A stretch of DNA of 64,000 nucleotides from Hyalangium versicolor (GTDB lineage: Bacteria > Myxococcota > Myxococcia > Myxococcales > Myxococcaceae), in the NCBI RefSeq assembly GCF_020103695.1, contig NZ_JAHXBF010000044.1:16113-80112 (forward strand). Direction: 5' to 3'. The notes below the pieces were generated by a model that was given only the letters and a program-made list of their open reading frames with translations, was not told the DNA's origin and made no database searches. This document shows, one piece after another, positions 46,847-55,711 of this stretch. Numbering within the stretch: the first letter of the stretch is position 1; each line of letters begins with the position of its first letter. The position numbers were made by a program, and so were the translations under genes.

Positions 46847-49366
46847 ATGAGACGAGCATCCCCTGTTCCCGTGCGCCCTGGCCGTATCGGTCTCCTCGCG
46901 CTGGTGCTCCTGTCGCTGCCGCTCTCGTGCTTCGAGCCCGCGAGCGTGCAGTGCCCCTCCGGCCTCGTCTGCCCCGAGGGTCAGGCTTGCGCCGCCAACC
47001 AACCGGTCTGCATCAAGACGCCCTGCGGTAACGGTGTCGTCGAGGCCGACGAGGCGTGTGACGACGGCAACATCCAGGACGGCGACGGGTGTAGCAAGGA
47101 CTGCTCCTCGAACGAGCGCTGCGGCAACCTCAAGGTGGACCTCGCCGTGGGGGAGATCTGCGACGACGGGAACACCCTGGACAAGGACGGGTGCAGCGCG
47201 GACTGCAAGTCCACCGAGCTGTGCGGCAACGGCGTCATCGACCGGGCCGTGGGCGAGGTGTGCGACGACAAGAACATCGTGTCCGGGGACGGGTGCAGCG
47301 CCAACTGCCGCTCGGACGAGACGTGCGGCAATCACATCACCGACGACATCACGGGCGAGGTGTGTGACGACGGGAACACCGTGAGCGGCGACGGCTGCAG
47401 CTTCGACTGCAAGTCCGGCGAGGGCTGCGGCAACGGCACGCGCGATGACGACGAGGAGTGCGACGACGGCAACGACCTCAACAACGACAACTGCGTGGAG
47501 ATCAACAACGCGTGTGTGCTGGCGCGGTGCGGAGACGGGCTCGTCGACACCCAGGAGCCGCGAGTGGAGGAGTGCGACTACGCGGACACCTCGACGGTGT
47601 GCGATCTGGACTGCACCCTGCCCGTCTGCGGCGACGGCATCATCAACCCGGCCGCGGGCGAGGAGTGCGAAGTACCCACCGTGGGAGCCAGCACGGCGGT
47701 GTGCAACAGTGACTGCACGGTCTCGCGCTGTGGCGACGGCAAGCGCAACACGCTGGCGAACGAGGCCTGTGACGACGGCAACACCAACGACCAGGATGAC
47801 TGCCTCAACTCGTGCAAGCTCAACCGGTGCGGAGATGGCGCCGTTGATCAGCAGGGCCCGGTCGTCGAGGCGTGTGATGATGGCAATGCCACCACCGAGA
47901 CTTCGTGCCCCTATGGCACCCAGACCTGCGTGCGGTGCGACTCGACGTGCGGCACCGTGCTGAACCTCACGGGCGAGTACTGCGGCGACAACGTGAAGAA
48001 CGGCTCGGAGACGTGCGACGACGGCAACACCACCACGGAGACTTCGTGCCCCTACGGCAGCCAGAGCTGCGTCCGGTGCTCCGCGGACTGCTCGATCCAA
48101 CTCAACCTGAGCGGCCCCTACTGTGGCGACAACATCAAGAACGGCTCGGAGGCCTGTGACGACGGCAACACCACCACCGAGTCCTCCTGCCCCTACGGCA
48201 CCGCGAGCTGCACCCGGTGCGATGCCACCTGCGCCAACGTGCTGAATCTCACGGGCGCCTTCTGCGGGGACAGCGTCCGCAACGGCTCGGAGGTCTGTGA
48301 CGACGGCAACACCACTACCGAGTCCTCCTGCCCCTACGGCACGCAGACGTGCACCCGATGCGACGCGGCCTGCTCGGCGGTCCTCAACCTCACGGGCGCC
48401 TACTGCGGCGACAACATCCGCAACGGCTCGGAGGTCTGCGATGACGGCAACACCACCACGGAGACCTCGTGCCCCTATGGCACCCAGAACTGCACCCGGT
48501 GCGATGCCACCTGCTCTGCCGTGCTGAACCTCACGGGCGGCTATTGCGGAGACAACATCCGCAACGGCTCGGAGGCGTGCGACGACGGCAACACCACCAC
48601 CGAGAGTTCGTGCCCCTATGGCACGCCGAGCTGCACCGCCTGCAACGCCGGCTGCTCGCAGACGCTGAACCTCACAGGCCCCTACTGCGGTGACAACATC
48701 AAGAATGGCACGGAGAAGTGCGACGACGGCAACAACACCACTGAGAATGCATGTGCCTACGGCACCCAGACCTGCACCCAGTGCGATGCCACCTGCGCCA
48801 ACACACTGGCGCTCACGGGCCCCTACTGCGGAGATGGCACCGTCAATGGCTCTGAGACCTGCGACGACGCCAACACCAACTCCTGTGGCACCTGCAACAG
48901 TTCGTGCACCACCACGCAGTTCGCAAAGGCCACCGGCACCATCAAGGCCGTGCCAGCCTCCACCATCAACGATAGCGAGCGTTTCTCTCTCCGGGACGCC
49001 ACGCACAGTCGAATCACGTTCGAGTTCAACAAGTCCGGTGGTGTGTCGAGCGGCAATATCGCCGTCGACATCTCTTCCGGGCCAGATGCGGCGGGTGTCG
49101 CGGCGGCCATGGTCACTGCCATCAATGGAGCCACCAACCTGGACATCACGGCCACAGCCTCGGGGAGCACTGTGACCCTGGTTCATGCGCAGGAAGGCTC
49201 GCTCGCCAACAACCCCATCCAGGAGAATGTGTTGAACGGTAGCTTCACGGTGAGCGGCATGGGCGGAGGCGCGGGCTACGATTGTAGCGCGGGGACCGAT
49301 TGCGCGGCTGACACGGATTGCAAGCCCGATCTGGCGTGCCTGTCCGGCACCTGCGGCGCACCGTAA
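46847..49366 (+). CDS. Large Cys-rich repeat lipoprotein (DUF4215 / Myxococcus Cys-rich repeat)
   Basis: A 839-residue exported protein; the N-terminal hydrophobic stretch LLALVLLSLPLSCFEP carries a possible lipobox LPLSC. It consists mostly of Cys repeats of the Myxococcus type: seven-odd degenerate units of the form CGNGVVEADEACDDGN...DGCSKDC (~55-330), then eight ~46-residue units (CDDGNTTTETSCPYGTQTC...NLTG.YCGDNIRNGSE) to ~665. A final ~140 residues form a beta-rich module seen in other secreted proteins. Asp/Asn-rich loops suggest Ca2+ binding. Third gene of the kinase operon (14-bp gap); its lipobox could anchor it at the surface near the TPR/PEGA protein. Confidence 0.82.
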   Translation: MRRASPVPVRPGRIGLLALVLLSLPLSCFEPASVQCPSGLVCPEGQACAANQPVCIKTPCGNGVVEADEACDDGNIQDGDGCSKDCSSNERCGNLKVDLAVGEICDDGNTLDKDGCSADCKSTELCGNGVIDRAVGEVCDDKNIVSGDGCSANCRSDETCGNHITDDITGEVCDDGNTVSGDGCSFDCKSGEGCGNGTRDDDEECDDGNDLNNDNCVEINNACVLARCGDGLVDTQEPRVEECDYADTSTVCDLDCTLPVCGDGIINPAAGEECEVPTVGASTAVCNSDCTVSRCGDGKRNTLANEACDDGNTNDQDDCLNSCKLNRCGDGAVDQQGPVVEACDDGNATTETSCPYGTQTCVRCDSTCGTVLNLTGEYCGDNVKNGSETCDDGNTTTETSCPYGSQSCVRCSADCSIQLNLSGPYCGDNIKNGSEACDDGNTTTESSCPYGTASCTRCDATCANVLNLTGAFCGDSVRNGSEVCDDGNTTTESSCPYGTQTCTRCDAACSAVLNLTGAYCGDNIRNGSEVCDDGNTTTETSCPYGTQNCTRCDATCSAVLNLTGGYCGDNIRNGSEACDDGNTTTESSCPYGTPSCTACNAGCSQTLNLTGPYCGDNIKNGTEKCDDGNNTTENACAYGTQTCTQCDATCANTLALTGPYCGDGTVNGSETCDDANTNSCGTCNSSCTTTQFAKATGTIKAVPASTINDSERFSLRDATHSRITFEFNKSGGVSSGNIAVDISSGPDAAGVAAAMVTAINGATNLDITATASGSTVTLVHAQEGSLANNPIQENVLNGSFTVSGMGGGAGYDCSAGTDCAADTDCKPDLACLSGTCGAP
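47830..48870 (+). repeat. Eight in-frame ~138-bp tandem repeats
   Basis: Units encode YCGDNxxNGSExCDDGNTTTE then SCPYGTxxCxRCxxxCxxxLNL and restart about every 138 bp (for example CDDGN codons near 47872, 48016, 48154, 48298, 48436, 48577 and 48721). Units are more alike than those in the N-terminal half, so this block probably expanded later. Confidence 0.8.
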
Positions 49367-49384
49367 CCAGAAGGAAGACACTCT

Positions 49385-51124
49385 ATGCACAGCAGGTATC
49401 TGGGTTTGAGCTTCACGGGGTCTGTTCCGAGGAGGGCGATGCTTACCGTGCTGGGGCTCGTGGCCCTTGTGGGGGCTGCTTGCGGCAAGGAGGAGCCGCC
49501 CAAGCCTGGGCACTTCAAGGTGGGAGGAACCATCTCGGGCCTCTCCGGCAGCCTCACGCTTCGGCTCAATGGCGCAGAGAGCATCACCCGGAGCGAGAAC
49601 GGGCCCTTCACCTTCGAAGGGGTGCTCGAAGACCAAAGCACGTTCACCGTGACGCTTACCGCTGCTCCTGAGCAGCAAGAGTGCCTGCTCCAGGGTGCGA
49701 CAGGCAAGCTCCAGGGTGCGGATGTATCCACCGTCGAGGTGAACTGCAGCCAGCGGACCTATACGGTGGGAGGTACCGCCGAGGGCTTGGACGTTCCGTT
49801 GCAACTCCGCCTCAATGAGAGCGAGACCCTGTCGCTGTCCACGAGCGGTGCATTCACCTTCCAGACTCGGCTGCTCAAGGGGGCCACCTACAACGTGACA
49901 CTCGTTGCACAACCCCAAGCACGCCGCTGCACCCTCTCGAATACAGGCGGGACGGTGGCCGGCAATGTGACGACGCTCGTGCTCCAGTGCAACGCCTGGT
50001 ACACACTGACGGACCACCAGTCGAGCGCCTGGATCATCGGTCAGAACGCCGCTACCGATAGTGAGCCGAATCGAGGAGGAGCCCTGGGCCAGGACACCCT
50101 GGCAGGACCCGGGGGCAACCCGGTGCTCGCGGGAGGGAAGCTCTACGTCAGCGACAGTGGCGCCAACCGGGTGCTCGGCTTCAACGGCCTGCCGCACCAG
50201 AGCGTGACACCCGCTGAGTTCGTTCTCGGCCAGCCGGACTTCACGAGCGACGCCATCGGCATCGGGAGGGCAGGGCTGTCATTCCAAGCTGGGCTCTCCA
50301 GCGATGGAACCCGGCTGGCAGTGGCCGACAAAGCCAACAACCGCATCCTCCTGTACCAGACACTCCCCAAAGCGACGGCAGCCCCAGCCGACACCGTCCT
50401 GGGCCAGCGGGATTTCGACTCCACGGAGAGCCGCTGCGCCAAGAATTCGCTCAATTCTCCGGATAATGTCGTCCTGAGCCACGGGATGCTGCTCGTGGCG
50501 GACACCTACAACAACCGCGTCCTCATCTGGAAGACGGTCCCCACCACGAGTGATGTGGAGCCGGATCTGGTGCTGGGTCAGACGCAATTCACGCTCTGCG
50601 CTGCCAATGACAAGAATCAGGATGGAGTCATGGACGCAGACAGGGTGCCCACTGCCTCCACGCTCTGGCTCCCCATGGGCATCTGGACGGACGGCACGCG
50701 CCTGATCGTCATCGACTCCAGCAACTGCCGCGGGCTCATCTGGAACCAGTTCCCTACCCAGAACGGTCAAGCCGCGGACGTGGTCCTCGGGCAGGGAGGC
50801 TTCACCTCCAATGAGTGCACCACCACCCAGAGTGGCCTGAACGCTCCGTCCTTTGTCTACTCCACAGGGACACAGCTCTTCGTGGCGGATACCTCGAACC
50901 ACCGCATCATGGTGTGGAACGCCATCCCCAGCACCCACAATGCCCCAGCCAGCAACGTCCTGGGGCAAAAGGATTTCACTTCGATGAACGAGTACGATCC
51001 GCCAACGGGAACGACTCCCAGCGCTCGGAGTCTCTACCGGCCTGGAGGCATGCTCTTCACGGGGCCGTATGTCGTAGTGACGGACCAAGGCAACAATCGC
51101 CTCGTGGTCTACGAGAGCCCCTGA
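49385..51124 (+). CDS. NHL-type beta-propeller lipoprotein, diverged third paralogue
   Basis: A 579-residue relative of the two tandem propeller lipoproteins, with lipobox LVGAACGKEE. Layout is the same: two beta repeats (VGGTISGLSGSLTLRL, VGGTAEGLDVPLQLRL), then propeller strands VSDSGANRVLGFN, VADKANNRILLYQ, VADTYNNRVLIWK, VIDSSNCRGLIWN, VADTSNHRIMVWN and VTDQGNNRLVVYE, each followed by VLGQ. ATG 49385 with GGAAG 8 nt upstream or ATG 49439 are both possible starts; 49439 gives a more typical lipoprotein signal. Amino acid identity to the tandem pair is clearly partial, so it is an older duplication, on the other side of the kinase operon. Confidence 0.78.
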   Translation: MHSRYLGLSFTGSVPRRAMLTVLGLVALVGAACGKEEPPKPGHFKVGGTISGLSGSLTLRLNGAESITRSENGPFTFEGVLEDQSTFTVTLTAAPEQQECLLQGATGKLQGADVSTVEVNCSQRTYTVGGTAEGLDVPLQLRLNESETLSLSTSGAFTFQTRLLKGATYNVTLVAQPQARRCTLSNTGGTVAGNVTTLVLQCNAWYTLTDHQSSAWIIGQNAATDSEPNRGGALGQDTLAGPGGNPVLAGGKLYVSDSGANRVLGFNGLPHQSVTPAEFVLGQPDFTSDAIGIGRAGLSFQAGLSSDGTRLAVADKANNRILLYQTLPKATAAPADTVLGQRDFDSTESRCAKNSLNSPDNVVLSHGMLLVADTYNNRVLIWKTVPTTSDVEPDLVLGQTQFTLCAANDKNQDGVMDADRVPTASTLWLPMGIWTDGTRLIVIDSSNCRGLIWNQFPTQNGQAADVVLGQGGFTSNECTTTQSGLNAPSFVYSTGTQLFVADTSNHRIMVWNAIPSTHNAPASNVLGQKDFTSMNEYDPPTGTTPSARSLYRPGGMLFTGPYVVVTDQGNNRLVVYESP

Positions 51125-51154
51125 GCAGTTCCCTTCCTCAAGGCCTCTCTTTCC

Positions 51155-51203
51155 AGGCGGTTACGCGTTCTCGCGGTTTTTCGTGAGGCCCGCGTAACCG
51201 CCT
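51155..51203 (+). terminator. Long stem-loop after third propeller gene
   Basis: Perfect 13-bp inverted repeat AGGCGGTTACGCG (51155-51167) and CGCGTAACCGCCT (51191-51203) with a 23-nt loop, followed by TTTCT. Sits 31 bp after the gene stop and 80 bp before the next gene. Fits a terminator, though the long loop could also mean a regulatory leader for the spondin gene. Confidence 0.7.
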
Positions 51204-51282
51204 TTCTGCTCCTGCGTACAGAAGCGCGAGTGGCCGCCACGCCAACGGCACTCCCTCTCTCTTCCGACACAGGAGCAGTTCC

Positions 51283-52659
51283 ATGATCAAGTTCCACGCT
51301 GGACGTGTGTCCGCTCTCCTCGCCTCCGCGCTCGTTGCCACCGCCTGTGGCGATGACAAGGAGCCCATGGCCCCCGAGCCCACCGTCCTCAAGGTGCGCC
51401 TGGAGAACATCGCGCCGTTTGCCCAGCTCAAGTCGGGCACCTACACCACCCGCGTGGGTGGCTCGTCGCCGGGCCCGCTGGCCCCAGGTGATGCCTTCGA
51501 GTTCTCCTTCACCGCGGGCAAGGGACAGAAGCTCTCGTTCGCATCCATGCTCGGCCAGTCCAATGACTGGGTCTTCGCCACGCCTCCGGGCGGCATCGAG
51601 CTCTACGAAGGAAACACGCCCGTCCAAGGGGACATCACCTCCCACGTGTCCCTCTGGGATGTGGGCACCGAGATCAACGAAGAGCCTGCCGTGGGCGCCC
51701 ACACGCTGCCGAACCAAGGCAGCTCCGTGGACGGACCGGGCGCTGTGGATCCCGACCCGACCGTGCGCCGGATCAGCTCGCCGACGACGCTGAGCAACGG
51801 ATCCATGTTCAACGTTCCGGCGGTGTCCTCGATGATCCGCGTCACCCTCACCCATGACGCCTCCAAGCGCGAGTTCACCGTGCGCATCGAGAACGTGTCG
51901 AATGATGCGTCCACGTTGCAGACGTCCCAGGGCTACAAGCCCGTGCGCGTCTCTCCGGGCGTGTGGGCGCTGAGCACCGGTGGCGAGCCCCTCTTCTCCG
52001 AGGGGAAGAAGGACCGGGTGCTAGGGCTCGAGGCGCTGGCCGAGATGGGTCTGGTGACGGGGCTGGGGTCGACGCTCGCGAGCACCAGCGGCACGGCGAC
52101 GCCCGTGTCCCCGGGCCTCTTCCTGGTGCACTCGTCGGCGAACACGCTCTTCAAGGTGGGCGCGCCGGACAGCGGCCAGGGCCTCGAGCGCATCGCCGAG
52201 GAGGGCAACGTCACCCCGCTGTACGAGGCGCTGAAGGGCGGGGTATCCGCGAATGAGCAGCTGGGCACGTTCACCATGCCCGAGGGTTCCATGAGCGCTG
52301 GCCCGGCGAAGCCCGGCGACGCGTACACCTTCGAGGTGAGTGCCCGTCCGGGCGATCGCCTCACCTTCGTGACGATGTTCGGCATGTCCAACGACTGGTT
52401 CTTCGGCACCACGCCCGAGGGCATCGAGCTCTTCAACTCCATGGGCGAGCCTGTCACCGGCGACCTGAGCACGATGTTGCACCTGTACGATGCGGGCACC
52501 GAGATCAACGAGGAGCCGGGCATTGGCGCCAACACCGGTCCGCAGCAGGCCACCGCGAACACGGGCCCGATGGATCCGGACCCGAACGTGCGCGAGCTCT
52601 CCTCGCTCAGCTACGGCACGCCGGTGGCGAACCACCTCAAGCTGACCATCAGCCGCTGA
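51283..52659 (+). CDS. Double spondin-domain lipoprotein
   Basis: A 458-residue lipoprotein (signal VSALLASALVATACGD, lipobox VATAC). Two spondin_N-like domains: ~35-200 (VLKVRLENIAPFAQL, LSFASMLGQSNDWVFATPPGG, LWDVGTEINEEPAVG) and ~300-455 (LGTFTMPEGSMSAGP, LTFVTMFGMSNDWFFGTTPEG, LYDAGTEINEEPGIG). The repeated (M)FG/LGQ-SNDW and GTEINEEP signatures, with their Asp/Glu clusters, are the family's metal-binding C2-like hallmarks. Spondin domains mediate matrix and membrane adhesion. A typical ribosome site is present (CAGGAGCAGTTCC before ATG 51283). The two domains probably arose by internal duplication. Confidence 0.85.
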   Translation: MIKFHAGRVSALLASALVATACGDDKEPMAPEPTVLKVRLENIAPFAQLKSGTYTTRVGGSSPGPLAPGDAFEFSFTAGKGQKLSFASMLGQSNDWVFATPPGGIELYEGNTPVQGDITSHVSLWDVGTEINEEPAVGAHTLPNQGSSVDGPGAVDPDPTVRRISSPTTLSNGSMFNVPAVSSMIRVTLTHDASKREFTVRIENVSNDASTLQTSQGYKPVRVSPGVWALSTGGEPLFSEGKKDRVLGLEALAEMGLVTGLGSTLASTSGTATPVSPGLFLVHSSANTLFKVGAPDSGQGLERIAEEGNVTPLYEALKGGVSANEQLGTFTMPEGSMSAGPAKPGDAYTFEVSARPGDRLTFVTMFGMSNDWFFGTTPEGIELFNSMGEPVTGDLSTMLHLYDAGTEINEEPGIGANTGPQQATANTGPMDPDPNVRELSSLSYGTPVANHLKLTISR

Positions 52660-52718
52660 GACGACTGCTCAGGAGGCCGGGGGGCGACAGGGTCTCCCGG
52701 CACACGTGGACAGGCTTC

Positions 52719-54317
52719 TCACGGAGGCAGTCCGAGCAGGCGCCTCACGGACTGGCGATCCTCCTCCCTCACACGAAGGATGACGTCCCGAGCGTCTCCG
52801 AGATGGAGCATCCCCAAGGCATGCGCTTCTCGCAGCGCTGCCTCGGGACCGAACAGGAGGGCGAAGACGGAATTGGGTTTATCCTCCGCCGCGAACCGGA
52901 TGGGACTCCCGCGCGCCTCGAGCACTTGATTGAGCAGCGCCAGCACCGCGCCCATGTCCCAATAATCTCCCAGGTTCCGCGCCGTCAGGGAGAAGCGCTC
53001 TCCATCCGCGTACGCTCGTAGGGTGTAGTCCCCCACCAACTCCCCGAGCGAAGCGTCCTCTGGCGGAGCCAGCTCCTCGAACACCACATCCTGGAGCGCC
53101 GGGCGCACGCTCCAGGCCAACGCCACGAGGAGCACATCGTGCCGGACAGGGGCGGTGGGCCTCTTACCGCGCGAGGCGAAGAAATAAAGGGCGCGCCGGA
53201 CCTGGTACATCCGCCCCAAAAGAGGCACGGGCGGCAGTTCGCTCGAGGGCACAGGGGACTCGGTGGGAAGAAGGCCCTTCTCCCGGGCCCAGGCATCCCG
53301 GGCCTCGATGGAGGGAAAGCGCGTGAGGACAGCGAACGCCTCCTGGAGAGAGGGCGAGAGGCGAGGGTCATCGCCGAGCAATGAGGCCAGCCGGGCAGTG
53401 GCGGTCCAGTCCGCGTGAGCCCACCGTGTCACGCATTGATCGAGCCGTTTGGCATCTGTCGCCACCATCGTCTCCGTCGTCGGGAGAAACCGGCACTGAC
53501 GTTGGTTGTACTCCTCCTCCTGCGAGCGAGCCTTCCGCGATTCTTGAACCTCCTCGGCGGCTTCCCCACGAGCACTGCGTGCCAGTTCCTCCAGCAGCTC
53601 TCTCGCCACGGGCTCCGTGGAACGCGAGAGAAACGCCGCGGCATTGTCGAACAACTCCTGCCGATCCTCGGAGAGGAGCCGGCGGACCGCACGCTGCATG
53701 GCCAACGTCAAGCGTGGGGGCCCATAGCGATGGTACTGCTCGAGCACGGAGAGCAGCGGCGCATCGTCCCGAGCGAAGAGCGCCTCCACCCTCGACCCCG
53801 AGCACATTGCGAGTTTCGACCAGAACAGGGCACGAATCAGCGGAGGCTCACGGCCCGGGGCCTCCAGGTTCTCACTCAACCAGTCGCAGGGCGGTTCCCC
53901 CAGCTCGATACTGCTCACTCCCCGAGAGCCCTCTTCGATCGGCCAATCCTCCTCGGGCCAGAGAGCTTCTCCATAGGTGCCTTGAAGCGCCACGAGGCTC
54001 TCCGCGGAAGCGGCGGCTTGCCGGAGCGCCACGAGGAAGCGCTCCCCCATCTCCCGGTCTCCCTGCATGAGCCGGAACTGGACATGAGAGAGGGGAGGTC
54101 CTTTCTCCACTTCCGCCCAGAAGTCCTCCACGCGAGTGGGAAGCGGCGCGGAGAAGCGCGCAGGCACCGGCGCCCTCACCTGCTCGATGGGCAGGCGCGG
54201 AGGGCTCCAGGGCGGTCGGGGAGCCACGGGGGCCTTCACCGTCCACAGCTTCCAGACCGCGCCGCCACTGGCCAGCAAGAGCCCCAAGACAAAGAGGACG
54301 AAGACCCGCTCCCTCAT
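52719..54317 (-). CDS. Membrane-anchored protein of unknown function
   Basis: A 532-residue protein with one N-terminal membrane helix (MRERVFVLFVLGLLLASGGA) and a large extracytoplasmic, helix-rich part. Residues ~85-330 have a repetitive helical feel (FLSRSTEPVARELLEELARS), perhaps HEAT/ARM-like; the C-terminus has VILRVREEDRQSVRRLLG. No domain recognised. The ATG at 54317 is used because the longer reading overlaps the next divergent gene. It is divergent from the frameshifted lipoprotein gene with 105 bp between starts. Confidence 0.6.
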   Translation of the reverse strand: MRERVFVLFVLGLLLASGGAVWKLWTVKAPVAPRPPWSPPRLPIEQVRAPVPARFSAPLPTRVEDFWAEVEKGPPLSHVQFRLMQGDREMGERFLVALRQAAASAESLVALQGTYGEALWPEEDWPIEEGSRGVSSIELGEPPCDWLSENLEAPGREPPLIRALFWSKLAMCSGSRVEALFARDDAPLLSVLEQYHRYGPPRLTLAMQRAVRRLLSEDRQELFDNAAAFLSRSTEPVARELLEELARSARGEAAEEVQESRKARSQEEEYNQRQCRFLPTTETMVATDAKRLDQCVTRWAHADWTATARLASLLGDDPRLSPSLQEAFAVLTRFPSIEARDAWAREKGLLPTESPVPSSELPPVPLLGRMYQVRRALYFFASRGKRPTAPVRHDVLLVALAWSVRPALQDVVFEELAPPEDASLGELVGDYTLRAYADGERFSLTARNLGDYWDMGAVLALLNQVLEARGSPIRFAAEDKPNSVFALLFGPEAALREAHALGMLHLGDARDVILRVREEDRQSVRRLLGLPP

Positions 54318-54422
54318 GAGCGGACGGTTCCTCTGGCAGGAAGCAGGAAGGACATGCACGCAAGATAGCAGCAGGCTCGAGGAGAGCGGGGGTGGACGCT
54401 GAGTGCTTGCCGCTTTGCAGCA

Positions 54423-55711
54423 GTGCATGTGACGCTGCGCTGGATGTGGCTCCGTGCGCTGCTGCGGTTCGTGCTGGCCTTTCTGGCTGCGGGTTGCAGC
54501 GAGGATGGAGGCTCGTTGGCAGCCGAGCCGCTCGAGCAGACCCCTCCTCCCTTCGCCTACTCCCTCTATCTCGAACAGACAGAGCAGGGACCGCGGCTCA
54601 TCAAGGGCTCCGATGTCCTGCTGACCCATCGCCCCGAGCATCTGGAACACGTCTATCGACAACGGGACAGCGAGCACGATGCGAAAGTGCTCTTCGCGAA
54701 GGTGGAGGAGCAGTTCCGCTGGACAGGTGTTGCCTTCGCGAACATGACGGCGTTGGCGTGCGGACTGGATCTCCCCATCCGGTGTACTCCGGACTGGCAG
54801 TTCATCGATGGAGTCCTCGGCCACTCGGATGGCCCCGGAGCGCGGCATTTGCGGCAGGTCCTGGCGGACGCCTTCACGGCCCAGGCCAGGAAACGCAGGT
54901 TGGAGACCACGCTCGCGATGGCCATCGCCAACGCGGTTCTGGCTCGAGGGCAGTTGAAGGCGGCGGTGGGCAAGGCCGCCGTCTCCGCGGAGACCCGTGC
55001 CGCGCTTGGAACCTCGAGCCGCGCCGCGAGCGTGGAGGGCGCAGCTCTGCGAGCCGAGGAGATGACGGCGGTGGAGCAGAGCGCAGCAGCCGTGGGAGCC
55101 GAACGGCTGGCGGTCACAGGGCGCATCCGAGCCCGACCGGACGTCTCTGCCATGCAGGCACGAATACCAGAATCCTGCCGCCTCTGACCTGGAACGAGTA
55201 CCGAGTCTTCCGGACACGCTTCGATCGTGCGCTGGAGTTCCAACAGGACGTCTCGGCCATGCTGCGGGCGGAGGTGGACACGTCGCGAGCCCGACGCCAG
55301 ATGCTCGATCAGATGGAGAGGCCTCGGGTCGACGAGAACGTGGGGCTGGCACACGATGACGGCACTCCTCTTTCCTATGCGGACCAGTTCGTCGTCGACG
55401 AAGCGACCGTCAGGCAGGCCACACCTCACGTGGAGACCTTCAGCACCAAACAGCGGGACTTCAGCGGGATGAGCGTTAGAGTCATCGAACAACATGTCAT
55501 CGCCGACTCAAAAGAGGCCGTGGGCAAATACGGCGGCACCGTGGAAGTACGCAGGCCAGGCCATCCCCTCTTTGAGCGCCGAGTTCCTGTCTCTCGAGTG
55601 CATCTCGTGTATGACGGTCGGCTCTTGCCAGAGCTTCACAACCTGAGGGAGCAGATGACCACGACCGCGAGGAGGCTCGGCGTCGCCCTCCACTTCCATC
55701 ATGACCCATGA
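54423..55711 (+). pseudogene. Lipoprotein gene split by a frameshift (putative toxin-like partner)
   Basis: First part: from GTG 54423 (or ATG 54444), lipoprotein signal LLRFVLAFLAAGC, then an Ala/Arg-rich region to a stop at 55187. Second part: in another frame the reading continues GTNTRILPPLTWNEYRVFRT, DQFVVDEATVRQATPHVET, YGGTVEVRRPGHPLFERR to a stop at 55711, overlapping the next start by 11 bp. Both parts have coding character, and joining at ~55155 (after SAMQ) with one missing base restores one ~430-residue lipoprotein. Either a natural frameshift or a sequencing error. The position before a probable immunity gene suggests a toxin-bearing protein. Confidence 0.65.

Noticed and set aside
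46727..50197. Long open frame (1156 codons) on the minus strand opposite the Cys-repeat and propeller genes
   Set aside because: Its repeats only mirror the plus-strand repeats; no signal peptide or motif of its own.
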